Source of the DNA: Maricaulis sp963976135
Lineage (GTDB): Bacteria; Pseudomonadota; Alphaproteobacteria; Caulobacterales; Maricaulaceae
Length of the DNA: 45,979 nt
NCBI RefSeq assembly: GCF_963976135.1
Contig: NZ_CAXBKN010000008.1
Span: 1-45,979 of the forward strand
Reading direction: 5' to 3'
Position 1 is the first letter of the stretch, and the number at the start of each line of letters is the position of its first letter. This document shows, in pieces, positions 1-8,129 of the stretch. Made by a program: the position numbers and the translations under genes. The notes beneath the pieces were generated by a model. It did no database searches. It was given only the letters and a program-made list of their open reading frames with translations, and was not told where the DNA came from.

Positions 1-1436
1 CCCAGCAAAACCCGCGGGTTCATGATCCCCTTCGGATCCAGCGCCTGTTTGATCGCCCGCATCACGGCGACATCGACCGGTTTGCGCGCCGCCAATTCCT
101 CGCGTTTGAGGATGCCGATCCCGTGTTCCGCCGAGATCGAGCCGCCGAATTCATCGACCGTGTCATAGACGCAGCTCGATATGGCAGTGCCCCGGGCCAG
201 CATCGCCTGCTGCGTCGCTTCGTCGAGGCCGACAATATTGTAGTGGACATTGCCATCACCGACATGGCCGAAGGCGACGACGATGCCGTCGGGGAAGATC
301 GTCTTGATCCGCTCGCCGGCGAGCTCGATGAAGGCGGCCATTTTCGAGACCGGGATTGAAATGTCGTGCTTGATCGCGGTGCCCTGGCCACGTTCGGCCA
401 GCGCAATGCTTTCGCGAAGCCGCCAGAAATCCAGGGCCTGGCTTTCATTCTCGGCAATCGCGGCATCGCTGATCAATTCCGCCTCGAAGGCCTCACCAAG
501 CGCCGCCTCGAGCGTGGCGCGGGCGCCCTCGACGCGGCCGAAACTCATTTCACACACCACATACCAGGGGTGTGAGCTTTGCAGTGGGTCGCGCGTGCCG
601 GGCACGAAGGCGAGGACGAAATCGAGCGCCAGGCGCGGCATGATTTCAAATGCCGTGACGGCACCGCCAGAGACTTTCTTGGCCAGGGACAGGAAGGAGA
701 CCGCGTCCTCGACCGAGTTCAGGCCGCAAAAGGCCAGTTCCATTTTTGCCGGGCGCGGGAAGAGTTTCAGGGTTGCTGCGGTGATGATGCCCAGCGTGCC
801 CTCGGCCCCGATCAGGAGTTGTTTGAGATCATAGCCGGTATTGTCCTTGCGCAGGCCGGTCAGGCCCGACCAGATCGTGCCGTCGGGCAGGACGGCTTCC
901 AGGCCGAGCACCAGCTCGCGCGTCATGCCATAGCGCAGCACATGCACGCCGCCGGCATTGGTCGAGATCAACCCCCCAATCATCGCCGAGCCTTGCGAGC
1001 CGAGGCTCAGCGGGAAAAGCCGGTCGGCATTGGCGGCGGTGTTTTGCAGGCTTTCCAGAATGCAGCCAGCCTCGACCGTCATCGAGTCATTGTCCGGGTC
1101 GACTTCGCGCACGGCATTCATGCGCTTGAGCGTGATCAGGACCTCACCCTGCGGGGTCGAGGCACCGCACAGGCTGGTATTGCCGCCCTGCGGCGTGATG
1201 GCGATGCCGGCCTCGTGGCATATCCCGACGGCCGCGGAAACCTCGGCGGTATTGGCCGGCTTGAGCAGGATCGGTGTCTGGCCCTGGAAACGGCCGCGCC
1301 AGTCGGTGATGTGAGGCCCAACTTCATTCGCGTCCTGGCTCCAGCCCTTGGGACCGAGCGCGGCCTTGAGACGTTCGATCACATCGCCGGGGAGGGCTTG
1401 CGGAGCGGTCATGGTCTGGGTCTGGGTCTCGGTCAT
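1..1436 (-). CDS. FAD-binding oxidase / D-2-hydroxyacid dehydrogenase-like (3' end cut by window edge)
   Basis: Reading leftward from an ATG at 1436, the frame stays open to the window edge (about 478 codons; the last few residues are missing). The N-terminal half shows a VAO/PCMH-type FAD-binding domain with TPQGGNTSLCG and GLISTNAGG. The C-terminal half shows HVGDGNVHYN and SAEHGIG, the signatures of the GlcD / D-lactate / D-2-hydroxyglutarate dehydrogenase group. Such enzymes oxidise a D-2-hydroxyacid to the 2-oxoacid and pass electrons to a flavin or quinone acceptor; the exact substrate cannot be read from sequence. The start at 1436 has AAGGACAGG just upstream; ATG 1412 is an in-frame alternative. 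It lies 13 bp behind the threonylcarbamoyl-AMP synthase gene and is probably co-transcribed. The window ends at the conserved region around MNPRVLL, close to the usual C-terminus. Confidence 0.88.
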   Translation of the reverse strand, partial: MTETQTQTMTAPQALPGDVIERLKAALGPKGWSQDANEVGPHITDWRGRFQGQTPILLKPANTAEVSAAVGICHEAGIAITPQGGNTSLCGASTPQGEVLITLKRMNAVREVDPDNDSMTVEAGCILESLQNTAANADRLFPLSLGSQGSAMIGGLISTNAGGVHVLRYGMTRELVLGLEAVLPDGTIWSGLTGLRKDNTGYDLKQLLIGAEGTLGIITAATLKLFPRPAKMELAFCGLNSVEDAVSFLSLAKKVSGGAVTAFEIMPRLALDFVLAFVPGTRDPLQSSHPWYVVCEMSFGRVEGARATLEAALGEAFEAELISDAAIAENESQALDFWRLRESIALAERGQGTAIKHDISIPVSKMAAFIELAGERIKTIFPDGIVVAFGHVGDGNVHYNIVGLDEATQQAMLARGTAISSCVYDTVDEFGGSISAEHGIGILKREELAARKPVDVAVMRAIKQALDPKGIMNPRVLL

Positions 1437-1449
1437 GGGCCTGTCCTTG

Positions 1450-2400
1450 TCATGAACCGTCTCTCGGCGCGGCGGCGCGTTGCAAGCGGTCATTAATCGC
1501 TTCGCCCAGACCTTCATCGGGAATAGGCGCGACGGCAATACAGGACGGGCCGGGCGCGTCCATTTCACGCAGGGCAGCGAACAGGCGCGCCGCGGCCTCG
1601 GCCAGATCACCGGTGGCTGAGAGATTGAGATCGCCCGCAATCGCGCCAAAACCGAGCAGGGCTTCGCCGGGCCCGGCGCTGAGCGCATTGAGCCGCATCG
1701 CGGCGTGCGGTGCATAATGGCTCGCCAGCATGCCGGGGCTGGCCGGCGCATCGGCGTGACCGGCTGTGGCAAGCGGGCCCGAGATGGCCTCGATGCGGTC
1801 GCGTTCCAGTCCGCCCGGGCGCAACAGGGTGGCGCGGCCGTCGAGAATGGCGATGACGGTGGATTCCACACCCACCGCACAGGCGCCGCCATCGAGGATG
1901 AGGTCGAGCTTGTCGCCGAGGCCTTCGCTGACATGGCGCGCCGTGGTCGGGCTGACGCCGCCGGACGGGTTGGCGCTCGGGGCGACGAGCGGGCCGCCAA
2001 AGGCTGAGAGCAGGGCCCGGGCGCCGGCATGGCCCGGCGAGCGAATGGCGACACTGTCGAGCCCGGCATTGGCGAGGTCGCAGATCGGCGCGCCCCCAAG
2101 CTTGGGCAGGACCAGGGTCAGCGGCCCCGGCCAGAATGCAGCGGCCAGCTCATCGGCCAGGTCGGGCCATGCCACGAGCGTCTTCGCCATCGCAATACCG
2201 GAGACATGGGCGATCAGCGGATTGAAGCGTGGCCGGCCCTTGGCGGCATAGAGCCGGGCGACCGCTGCGGCATTATTGGCATCGGCCGCGAGGCCGTAAA
2301 CGGTCTCGGTCGGCATGCCCACAAGGCCACCCTCGCGCAGGATCGCGGCGGCGCGGGCAATGGCGTCAGGGCTGTCGGCAGGCAGGACGGGTGCGGTCAT
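1450..2400 (-). CDS. tsaC: L-threonylcarbamoyladenylate synthase (Sua5/YrdC/YwlC family)
   Basis: 316 aa, the long Sua5-type form: an N-terminal YrdC domain (about residues 1-200) followed by a C-terminal Sua5 domain. PTETVYGLA near residue 30 and APSANPSGGVSPT in mid-protein are the family nucleotide/threonine pocket signatures. The enzyme makes threonylcarbamoyl-AMP from threonine, bicarbonate and ATP for the universal t6A37 modification of ANN-decoding tRNAs in the cytoplasm. The ATG at 2400 begins directly with the domain, so the start is well placed. The gene is the promoter-proximal member of a pair with the flavin oxidase. I am confident in the family. The symbol follows general bacterial usage; ywlC or sua5 would be equally valid for this two-domain form. 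Confidence 0.95.
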   Translation of the reverse strand: MTAPVLPADSPDAIARAAAILREGGLVGMPTETVYGLAADANNAAAVARLYAAKGRPRFNPLIAHVSGIAMAKTLVAWPDLADELAAAFWPGPLTLVLPKLGGAPICDLANAGLDSVAIRSPGHAGARALLSAFGGPLVAPSANPSGGVSPTTARHVSEGLGDKLDLILDGGACAVGVESTVIAILDGRATLLRPGGLERDRIEAISGPLATAGHADAPASPGMLASHYAPHAAMRLNALSAGPGEALLGFGAIAGDLNLSATGDLAEAAARLFAALREMDAPGPSCIAVAPIPDEGLGEAINDRLQRAAAPRDGS

Positions 2401-2438
2401 GGATTTGTGCTAGCGCCCGCAAGGGCCGCCCGGCAAGC

Positions 2439-2987
2439 CTATTCCGCCGCATCAGCCTCGATATGCAGCACCAGCGTCACATTCGCCGCCGTGGTGCCCC
2501 AGCCCGGCGCACCGACGCCGTAATCGGTGCGCGCAATGGTCAGGCGGGCATCGGCGATGGCGTGGCCATTGGCGATCTCCAGCGTGAAGGGCAGGATGAC
2601 CGGCCGGGATACATTGCGAATGGTCAGCACGCCATGGGCGTCATAGCCGGCTTCGGTGGCGCGGATATCGCCGGATTCGAACAGGGCCAGAGGATGCGCC
2701 TCCGGTGCCAAACCGTCACTGCCCAGCATGGGCTCGTCGACACCATTGCTGCCGGTCGCGCCGGTCGCCGTTTGCACCCGGGCGCTGATCTGTGCGGTTT
2801 CCAGCGCGGCCGGGTCGAGCGTGATCTGCGCCGACCAGTCGGAAAACTCGCCGGCGACGGGCCCGCCAAAGGCGGTGGTTTCGAAACCGACCGAGCTGGC
2901 TTCGCGATCAACGCTCCAGTCCTGGGCCGCCGCCAGGCTTGGCGACAGGCACAGGGCGAGGCAGGCAGTGAGGATACGCAATGTCAT
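2439..2987 (-). CDS. YceI family periplasmic protein
   Basis: 182 aa with a clear Sec signal peptide (LTACLALCLSPSLAAAQ, cleavage after AAA or AQ near residue 22). The mature protein starts WSVDREASSVGFETTAFGG, the usual YceI opening, and ends with a beta-strand pattern (TDYGVGAPGWGTTAANVTLVLHIEA). YceI proteins form a lipocalin-like barrel that binds isoprenoid-type lipids such as polyprenyl chains. The gene is the last of three on the minus strand: a YceI lipoprotein, cytochrome b561, then this gene 5 bp after the b561 stop. A YceI protein next to a b561 cytochrome is a recurring arrangement in proteobacteria and suggests a shared role with a membrane quinone/haem protein. The ligand is unknown. 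Confidence 0.92.
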   Translation of the reverse strand: MTLRILTACLALCLSPSLAAAQDWSVDREASSVGFETTAFGGPVAGEFSDWSAQITLDPAALETAQISARVQTATGATGSNGVDEPMLGSDGLAPEAHPLALFESGDIRATEAGYDAHGVLTIRNVSRPVILPFTLEIANGHAIADARLTIARTDYGVGAPGWGTTAANVTLVLHIEADAAE

Positions 2988-2992
2988 GATAT

Positions 2993-3574
2993 TCAGCCTT
3001 TGAGGAATGGCAGCATGCGGGCCATCAGCCCGTCCTTGTCGATGAATTGATGCTTGATGGCTGCGGCGAAATGAAGGCCGACCAGGATCAGCAAGACCCA
3101 GGCACCCTTGCCGTGGATATTGCCGACAAGTTCGTGGAAGCCGTGCTCCTGCGAGACCGGCAGGCGCGGCAGGATGAGGTCGGGATTATTGAACAGCATG
3201 GTGGGCAGCTCGGAGGTCGAGGCCGCGACCCAGCCGACCAGGGGCAGGCCGATCATCAGGCCATAGAAAGCCCAGTGTGTCGCTGTGGCGACCGTCTGTT
3301 CCCAGGGCTTCATGCCGGCGGGCATGCCTGGCGTCTTGTGCATCAGGCGCCAGGCGAGGCGGCCAAAGCTGAGCAGCAGGACCAGCATGCCGGCTGTCTT
3401 GTGGGCATTATAGGCGAACTGGACCTCGGCGAGGCTGACATTGCCGGTGCCATCGCGCAGGGCGTGGCCCAGATCCTCCATATACCAGCCATAGAAGACC
3501 ATGCCGATCAGCAGGATGCCGATCACCCAATGGAGAACGATGGCGACAGTAGTATAGCGTGTGGTCTCGGTCAT
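2993..3574 (-). CDS. Cytochrome b561 family membrane protein
   Basis: 193 aa, four predicted membrane helices, of the bacterial b561 (CybB/YceJ) type. Histidines suited to haem-b ligation lie in the first helix (VAIVLHWVIGILL), in NAHKTAG before helix two, in THWAFYGLM of helix three and in LVGLHFAAAIKHQF of helix four. The protein should sit in the inner membrane and pass electrons between quinol and periplasmic or membrane acceptors. Its ATG overlaps the stop of the upstream YceI lipoprotein gene by four bases (ATGA at 3571-3574). The second YceI gene follows 5 bp downstream. The tight spacing argues that all three products work together. Confidence 0.93.
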   Translation of the reverse strand: MTETTRYTTVAIVLHWVIGILLIGMVFYGWYMEDLGHALRDGTGNVSLAEVQFAYNAHKTAGMLVLLLSFGRLAWRLMHKTPGMPAGMKPWEQTVATATHWAFYGLMIGLPLVGWVAASTSELPTMLFNNPDLILPRLPVSQEHGFHELVGNIHGKGAWVLLILVGLHFAAAIKHQFIDKDGLMARMLPFLKG

Positions 3575-4182
3575 GACGGGGCTCCCTGCCGCAGAAATTC
3601 GGCTTCAATATGAATGCGTATCTCGGTGCCAACGATTGAGGCTGGCAGGCTGCCGACTGCGAAATCCGTGCGGTCGATCACCATGTCGGCGCCGAATCCG
3701 ATCGTGTCGCGGCCTGCCAGCATGTTGTAGCTCCCGCCGTAAAACTCAATCTCCATAACCGCATCAATTGTGCGGCCATTCATCGCAATATGACCGAAGG
3801 CGCGGCCATGCGTGGGATCGATCAGCTCGATCCGCTCGCTGGTGAAGATGATTTGCGGGTGTTGATCCGCGTGCAGCCAGTCATTGGCGAGGTCGCGGTC
3901 GAAACCGGCATTGCCGGTGGAAATGGAGGCGGCGTCGATGATCGCGGTCAGCCGGGCGGCCTGCGGGTTCGCCGGGTCGAAATCGAGGCTGGCCGCAAGA
4001 CTGTCGAACCGGCCCGTATACCAGGACAGGCCGAAATGGCGTACGCGCCAGATGACGCTGGCATGGGCGTCATCCAGAACCCAGCTGCCCGCTGGCAGGC
4101 GCCGGGGGTCGGTGGTCGGTGTCGCGCACGCCGCGATCAGCAGCGCAAACAGGATCACGGCGAGGGGCGTACGGGCGAACAT
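3571..4182 (-). CDS. YceI family lipoprotein
   Basis: 203 aa from the ATG at 4182, which has an AGGGTGAGG ribosome-binding sequence and opens a lipoprotein signal (MFARTPLAVILFALLIAAC; lipobox LIAAC). The open frame extends 22 codons further upstream, but that extension would bury the signal, so it is rejected. The mature protein has the YceI barrel pattern: SWVLDDAHASVIWRVRHFG at the front, then FDRDLANDWLHADQHPQI and a terminal strand with IRIHIEAEF. It should be anchored to a membrane through the acylated cysteine. It is the first gene of the YceI-b561-YceI cassette, divergent from the acyl-CoA dehydrogenase with about 130 bp between them. Having one lipidated and one soluble YceI around a b561 is notable. 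Confidence 0.9.
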   Translation of the reverse strand: MFARTPLAVILFALLIAACATPTTDPRRLPAGSWVLDDAHASVIWRVRHFGLSWYTGRFDSLAASLDFDPANPQAARLTAIIDAASISTGNAGFDRDLANDWLHADQHPQIIFTSERIELIDPTHGRAFGHIAMNGRTIDAVMEIEFYGGSYNMLAGRDTIGFGADMVIDRTDFAVGSLPASIVGTEIRIHIEAEFLRQGAPS

Positions 4183-4313
4183 GGGCCTCACCCTAAACCC
4201 TGCTGCGCGACCGGAAAGCCACATCTTCACGCTGCGACGAAAAAACACTGTTTCCGCGCTCGCATGTTTGGCCGCGCACGCTATCCTGCGGCCCGGATTT
4301 CAGGAGACATCGC

Positions 4314-6074
4314 ATGACCTATCGCGCACCCGTGGACGAGCTTCGCTTTACCCTGATCGAGGTCGCCGCTGTCGATGTCCTGAAGGCCACCGGCGCTTTC
4401 CCGGACTTCACCGATGATATCACCCTCGCCATCCTTGAAGAGGCCGCCAAACTGGCCAATGACGTGCTCGCCCCGCTCAACAAAACCGGCGATGCCGAGC
4501 ACTGCAAACTCGACAATGGCGTCGTCACCACGCCGACGGGCTTCAGGCAAGCCTATGCCAAATTCGTCGAGGGCGGCTGGCAAGGCCTGCAATTCCCGAC
4601 CAAGGTTGGTGGAATGGGCCTGCCGCGCGCCCTCGGTGTCGCGACGCTGGAAATGGTGCAATCGGCCAATATGGCTTTCGGCCTGGGGCCGATGCTCACC
4701 TATGGCGCGATCGAGGTTCTGCTGGTGCATGGCACGGACGAGCAGCGCGAAGCCTATCTGCCCAAGCTCCTGAATGGCGAATGGTCGGCGACAATGAATC
4801 TGACCGAGCCCCAGGCCGGCTCCGATGTTGGCGCGCTTCGCACCAAGGCCGAGCCGAATGGCGATGGCAGCTGGGCCGTGTCCGGCCAGAAGATCTTTAT
4901 CACCTGGGGCGAGCATGATTGCGCCGACAATATCCTGCATCTCGTGCTGGCCCGCACGCCGGACTCGCCGGCCGGGACCAAGGGTTTGTCGCTCTTCATC
5001 GTGCCGAAAATTCTTGATGATGGCAGCCGCAATAGCGTCCAGGCGATCGGGCTGGAGCACAAGCTGGGCATCCACGGCTCACCGACCTGCACAATGGAAT
5101 ATGCCGGCGCCAAAGGTTGGCTGATCGGCGGTGAAAATGCCGGCATGAAAGCCATGTTCACGATGATGAATTCGGCCCGGCTCAATGTCGGCGTCCAGGG
5201 CGTCGGCATTGCCGAGCGCGCCTATCAGCAGGCGCTCGCCTTCGCGAAGGACCGCAAGCAGGGCAAGGCGATCGACGCCAAGGGCCCGGGCCCGCACCCG
5301 ATCATCCAGCATCCCGATATCCAGCGCTCGCTGGCGATGATGAAATCCAAGATCGCCGCCTCGCGCGCCATCTGCATGGCCTGCGCCGTGGCGGCTGATC
5401 TGTCGGAATATGCCGAGGACGCGGATGAACGCGCCGCCGCCAAGCGCCGCGAGGAATTACTGACCCCGATCGCCAAGGCCTGGTCGACCGATATCGGCGT
5501 CGAGGTCGCCTCGATGGGGATCCAGATCCATGGCGGCATGGGCTATATCGAGGAGACCGGCGCGGCCCAGCATTTGCGCGATGCCCGCATCACCCCGATC
5601 TATGAAGGCACGAATGCGATCCAGGCGATGGATTTGGCTGGCCGCAAGCTCAACATGCAGGGCGGCGCTGCCTTCACCGAACTCTATGCCGATATCGAAT
5701 TGACGATTGAAGCCTGTTCGACCTCAAGCCATCCTGATCTGCCGCTGCTCGGTGAACGCCTCGAGGAAGGCCTCGACTCGCTGCGTGAAGCCGCGACCTG
5801 GATGTCGGAAGCCGATCCGGCCGATGTCCTCGCCGGGGCAACACCCTTTCTCACACTGGCTGGCGAGGTTGTCGGCGGCTGGATGCTCTGCATCGGCGCC
5901 GTCGCCGCCCGCCGCCGCCAGAAGGACAAGCTCGGCGACCCGGTCTTCGCGGCGCAACGCATCGCTTTGGCCGGCTTCTATTGCGAAGCCGTGCTGACCT
6001 TGGCGCATGCGCGGGTGGATGACATCACGATGGGCGTCGAGATGATCAGCGATGTCGGGTTCGGGCTGGATTGA
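4314..6074 (+). CDS. Acyl-CoA dehydrogenase (large FadE/DmdC-like type)
   Basis: 586 aa, longer than classical 380-aa acyl-CoA dehydrogenases because of extra N- and C-terminal helical domains, as in FadE5- or DmdC-like enzymes. Visible features are NLTEPQAGSDVGAL (FAD/substrate loop), SGQKIFITWGEHD, MGIQIHGGMGYIEETG, and IYEGTNAIQAMDL, which carries the likely catalytic glutamate. It should catalyse FAD-dependent alpha,beta-dehydrogenation of an acyl-CoA, handing electrons to ETF. Chain-length preference, or a 3-methylmercaptopropionyl-CoA substrate, cannot be decided here. ATG 4314 follows AGGAGACATCGC, a good ribosome-binding site. It is a single-gene unit, divergent from the YceI lipoprotein and followed by a GC-rich inverted repeat. 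Confidence 0.94.
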   Translation: MTYRAPVDELRFTLIEVAAVDVLKATGAFPDFTDDITLAILEEAAKLANDVLAPLNKTGDAEHCKLDNGVVTTPTGFRQAYAKFVEGGWQGLQFPTKVGGMGLPRALGVATLEMVQSANMAFGLGPMLTYGAIEVLLVHGTDEQREAYLPKLLNGEWSATMNLTEPQAGSDVGALRTKAEPNGDGSWAVSGQKIFITWGEHDCADNILHLVLARTPDSPAGTKGLSLFIVPKILDDGSRNSVQAIGLEHKLGIHGSPTCTMEYAGAKGWLIGGENAGMKAMFTMMNSARLNVGVQGVGIAERAYQQALAFAKDRKQGKAIDAKGPGPHPIIQHPDIQRSLAMMKSKIAASRAICMACAVAADLSEYAEDADERAAAKRREELLTPIAKAWSTDIGVEVASMGIQIHGGMGYIEETGAAQHLRDARITPIYEGTNAIQAMDLAGRKLNMQGGAAFTELYADIELTIEACSTSSHPDLPLLGERLEEGLDSLREAATWMSEADPADVLAGATPFLTLAGEVVGGWMLCIGAVAARRRQKDKLGDPVFAAQRIALAGFYCEAVLTLAHARVDDITMGVEMISDVGFGLD

Positions 6075-6122
6075 GGGGGCTGATGGGGCCCGGGAGGCGC
6101 TGGTTTTCCGGGGCAAGGCGGT

Positions 6123-6151
6123 CCCTGCGCCCGGAGTAACCGGGCGCAGGG
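6123..6151. terminator. 12-bp GC-rich inverted repeat, possible bidirectional terminator
   Basis: CCCTGCGCCCGG and CCGGGCGCAGGG form a perfect 12-bp stem around a 5-nt loop (AGTAA), between the convergent ends of the acyl-CoA dehydrogenase gene and the entericidin-like gene. A second shorter hairpin (CCGGGC/GCCCGG, 6163-6179) follows. Neither has a T-run, so intrinsic termination is uncertain. Transcript-end stabilisation is an equally good reading. Confidence 0.45.
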
Positions 6152-6195
6152 CCGTGTGCCCACCGGGCGTGAGGCCCGGCGGCAGTGGCTAAGGC

Positions 6196-6321
6196 CTATT
6201 CGTCGTGGATCGCGTCGTCGAGCACTTCGCCGGCATCCTGGATGTCCTGGCCGGCGCCCTTGATGGTCTGGCAGGAGGCCAGGAAGAGGCAGCTGAAAAT
6301 AATCATGGCTAGAATACGCAT
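6196..6321 (-). CDS. Entericidin A/B family small lipoprotein
   Basis: 41 aa from ATG 6321, preceded by GGAGAATCCC. The sequence is almost entirely a lipoprotein signal (MRILAMIIFSCLFLASC, lipobox LASC) followed by QTIKGAGQDIQDAGEVLDD, the typical entericidin tail. Entericidins are tiny membrane lipoproteins; the ecnAB pair of enteric bacteria acts as an antidote/toxin. In alphaproteobacteria such genes are usually solitary and stress-induced, and their function there is unsettled. The open frame extends 43 codons upstream, but that part contains no sensible signal. It sits in a run of small stress/envelope genes on the minus strand. Confidence 0.85.
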   Translation of the reverse strand: MRILAMIIFSCLFLASCQTIKGAGQDIQDAGEVLDDAIHDE

Positions 6322-6501
6322 GGGATTCTCCAATGGTGGCGTGATCGTCACCGTTTTGAACATAACACAAAACCGAATGTAATCCGCTCGATGACGGTAA
6401 AGCGCTGTGCGTGAAGTTCGGGCATGCCGACAGGCTTCACGCCGCTTCAATCCTGGTTTTGAGGCGAGCTGATCTGTTGGTGATCAGGCAGGAATCGCGC
6501 G

Positions 6502-6756
6502 TCAGGCGCGCCGCACCAGGCTGAGCAGGAGAAGGACGGCGACGGCGCCGATGGTCGCACCGATGATCGCACCGACAATGCCGTGCAGGGCAGCGATGCC
6601 GAGCAGGCCAAACAGCCAGCCGCCGACGAAGGCGCCGACAATGCCGACCACGATATTTCCGAGCAGGCCAAAGCCATAGCCCTTGACGATAAGGCCGGCG
6701 AGCCAGCCGGCAACGGCACCGATGAACAGCCAGATAAGCAATCCGGTGAGGGTCAT
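6502..6756 (-). CDS. GlsB/YeaQ/YmgE family small membrane protein
   Basis: 84 aa, three hydrophobic segments rich in glycine (LLIWLFIGAVAGWLAGLIV, LGNIVVGIVGAFVGGWLFG, IVGAIIGATIGAVAVLLLL). This is the transglycosylase-associated / GlsB pattern, with the hallmark GAVAGWLAG at the front. These are inner-membrane proteins commonly induced by general stress; their biochemical activity is unknown. The gene is monocistronic by spacing, with a 209-bp upstream region holding repeated GATTGGT motifs and a possible EcfG-type promoter. Family assignment is firm, function is not. Confidence 0.9.
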   Translation of the reverse strand: MTLTGLLIWLFIGAVAGWLAGLIVKGYGFGLLGNIVVGIVGAFVGGWLFGLLGIAALHGIVGAIIGATIGAVAVLLLLSLVRRA

Positions 6757-6798
6757 GAGATCAAACTTTCAATTGGTGCATCGAAAACCAGTCCGAAG

Positions 6799-6868
6799 GA
6801 TTGGTAGTTTCGAACAAAACGCCCAGCCTGCAGATCGTTCAGCGATTGGTCATTTCAAGCAACCAATC
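6799..6868. repeat. Three GATTGGT motifs upstream of the YeaQ-like gene
   Basis: GATTGGT at 6799-6805 and 6844-6850, both in the context GATTGGTnnTTTC and 45 bp apart, plus an inverted ACCAATC at 6862-6868 that can pair with the second copy across an 11-nt loop. They lie 40-110 bp upstream of the YeaQ-like start and could be operator sites or part of a transcribed leader. Confidence 0.4.
6818..6841 (-). promoter_or_regulatory. Possible general-stress (EcfG-type) promoter for the YeaQ-like gene
   Basis: On the minus strand TGAAC is separated from GTT by 16 nt, one base off the alphaproteobacterial EcfG consensus GGAAC-N16/17-GTT. It sits about 61 bp before the start codon, a reasonable distance. 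The gene family is a common target of the general stress response. It is a motif match only, with an imperfect -35. Confidence 0.3.
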
Positions 6869-6965
6869 TAGGCGATATCACTAGGATACGCAAAGCAATT
6901 CACGTGGTCCGAGAACATATTCGCAATTTCCGGTCTGGGTTCGCGCAATCGGCTTATTCAGCGCC

Positions 6966-7349
6966 TCATACCCAATAGCTTTCCGGATCGCCATTGCCGC
7001 GGCCATCGACCAGGCGGATCAGGCCGACGATGGAGCGGATCAGCACCCAGAGCCAGACCAGGCCGAAGCCGAGAAAGCCGAAGGGGGAAAGGATCAGGGT
7101 CATGATCAGGCCGGTGCTGGCGATAATGCCGAAGATCGCGACCCAGAAGGTGCGGATCTGGAACACGTAATGGGTATTGAGCCAGCCGGGCGCGGTGTCC
7201 TTGCGGGCATAGGCAATGATGACGGCGATCAACGTCGTGACGCCGATAATATTGCCAAGCAGGATCAGGACATAGCCCAGTCCGGCCATCAGGCGTTCGT
7301 CGCGATCGGCGGTGCGGTCGGTTTCGGGCTCGAGAATCGTCTGTGACAT
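6966..7349 (-). CDS. DUF4870-like small membrane protein
   Basis: 127 aa with three hydrophobic stretches: LMAGLGYVLILLGNIIGVTTLIAV, TFWVAIFGIIASTGLIMTLILS and LGFGLVWLWVLIRSIVGLIRLVDG. The spacing, the sequence APGWLNTHYVFQIRTFW between the first two segments and the terminal GLIRLVDGR match the DUF4870 / TIC20-like bacterial membrane protein group. The ATG at 7349 has GGAG 7 nt upstream; an in-frame GTG two codons earlier is less well placed. No function is established. It lies on the minus strand with about 200 bp on either side, so it is probably transcribed alone. Confidence 0.8.
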   Translation of the reverse strand: MSQTILEPETDRTADRDERLMAGLGYVLILLGNIIGVTTLIAVIIAYARKDTAPGWLNTHYVFQIRTFWVAIFGIIASTGLIMTLILSPFGFLGFGLVWLWVLIRSIVGLIRLVDGRGNGDPESYWV

Positions 7350-7557
7350 GGGCACTCTCCTTCAATAACAGTCTCTCAGTTCAGCGCGTGCAGGCCAAGG
7401 GGGAATGGGCCCGCAACGGTCCCCATGGCGCCGCGGCCGCCGGGACCTCAAAGTGCGGCCAGCATGTCACGCGGCCCGGCAATTTTTCTCCCCGGGGTGT
7501 CGCGGCCTTGGTTGCGCCCTGAATTCGGCGTATGCGGCTGGCAGGACCGGTAACACG

Positions 7558-7812
7558 ATGCAGGACGCCATGCTTCAGTCTGCGATATTCTGGGTGCGCG
7601 AGCATGGCGGGCTGGCATTGCTGGCCGGCGGGATGGCGATTTATCTCCTCCTGCTGGTGCTCGAACTGTCGGTCGGCTGGCGCTTGGCCTATCCTTACAG
7701 CCTCGGCTGGGTCGCCATTGTCGCGGCCCCGGCCGCGGGCATTGCGGTGTTATATTTGCAGACCTGTAATGATGGCGATGATGATCGCCGGGACAATGGG
7801 GAAATGAAATGA
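7558..7812 (+). CDS. Small membrane protein, first gene of the YbjQ-LepB operon
   Basis: 84 aa that I do not recognise as a named family. It has two membrane segments (about residues 18-38, LALLAGGMAIYLLLLVLELSV, and 47-66, LGWVAIVAAPAAGIAVLYL) and a short charged tail (DGDDDRRDNGEMK). Its stop overlaps the ATG of the YbjQ gene by four bases (ATGA, 7809-7812). The next junction repeats that pattern, so translation of the operon is likely coupled. Codon use matches the neighbours. Its operon position suggests an envelope role linked to the two signal peptidases, but no activity can be stated. Confidence 0.75.
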   Translation: MQDAMLQSAIFWVREHGGLALLAGGMAIYLLLLVLELSVGWRLAYPYSLGWVAIVAAPAAGIAVLYLQTCNDGDDDRRDNGEMK

Positions 7813-8129
7813 GTTTGATTGTAACAATGTCCGACACGGTACCTGGCCGCGAGATCGACAGCGTCGTCGGTGTGGCGCGTGGCAATGTGGTCCGGGCCCG
7901 CTTTTTCGGTCGCGACTTTGTCGCCGGCTTGCGCAATCTGGTTGGCGGCGAAGTGCCGGAATATACCAAGCTTCTCTCCGAGACCCGCGAACAGGCGCTC
8001 GATCGCATGGTGCGCCATGGCGAAGAACTCGGTGCCGATGCCATCATCACTTTCCGCCTCGCCACCTCGACGGTGATGGAAGGGACGGCTGAAATCCTCG
8101 CTTACGGAACTGCGGTGAAATTGAAATGA
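7809..8129 (+). CDS. YbjQ family (UPF0145, heavy-metal-binding-domain-like) protein
   Basis: 106 aa. The YbjQ fold is recognisable from VGVARGNVVRARFFGRDFVAGLRNLVGG, the REQALDRMVRHGEELGADAII helix and the closing EILAYGTAVKL strand. Members form small, probably pentameric, soluble proteins of unknown activity, sometimes annotated as heavy-metal binding without direct proof. It overlaps both the preceding membrane-protein gene and the following lepB gene by four bases, giving a strictly coupled operon. Linkage to type I signal peptidases is the main functional hint. Confidence 0.88.
   Translation: MSLIVTMSDTVPGREIDSVVGVARGNVVRARFFGRDFVAGLRNLVGGEVPEYTKLLSETREQALDRMVRHGEELGADAIITFRLATSTVMEGTAEILAYGTAVKLK

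Noticed and set aside
579..1496. 305-codon plus-strand frame at the left end
   Set aside because: It lies antisense to the flavin oxidase, whose motifs are unmistakable on the minus strand, and has no recognisable domain.
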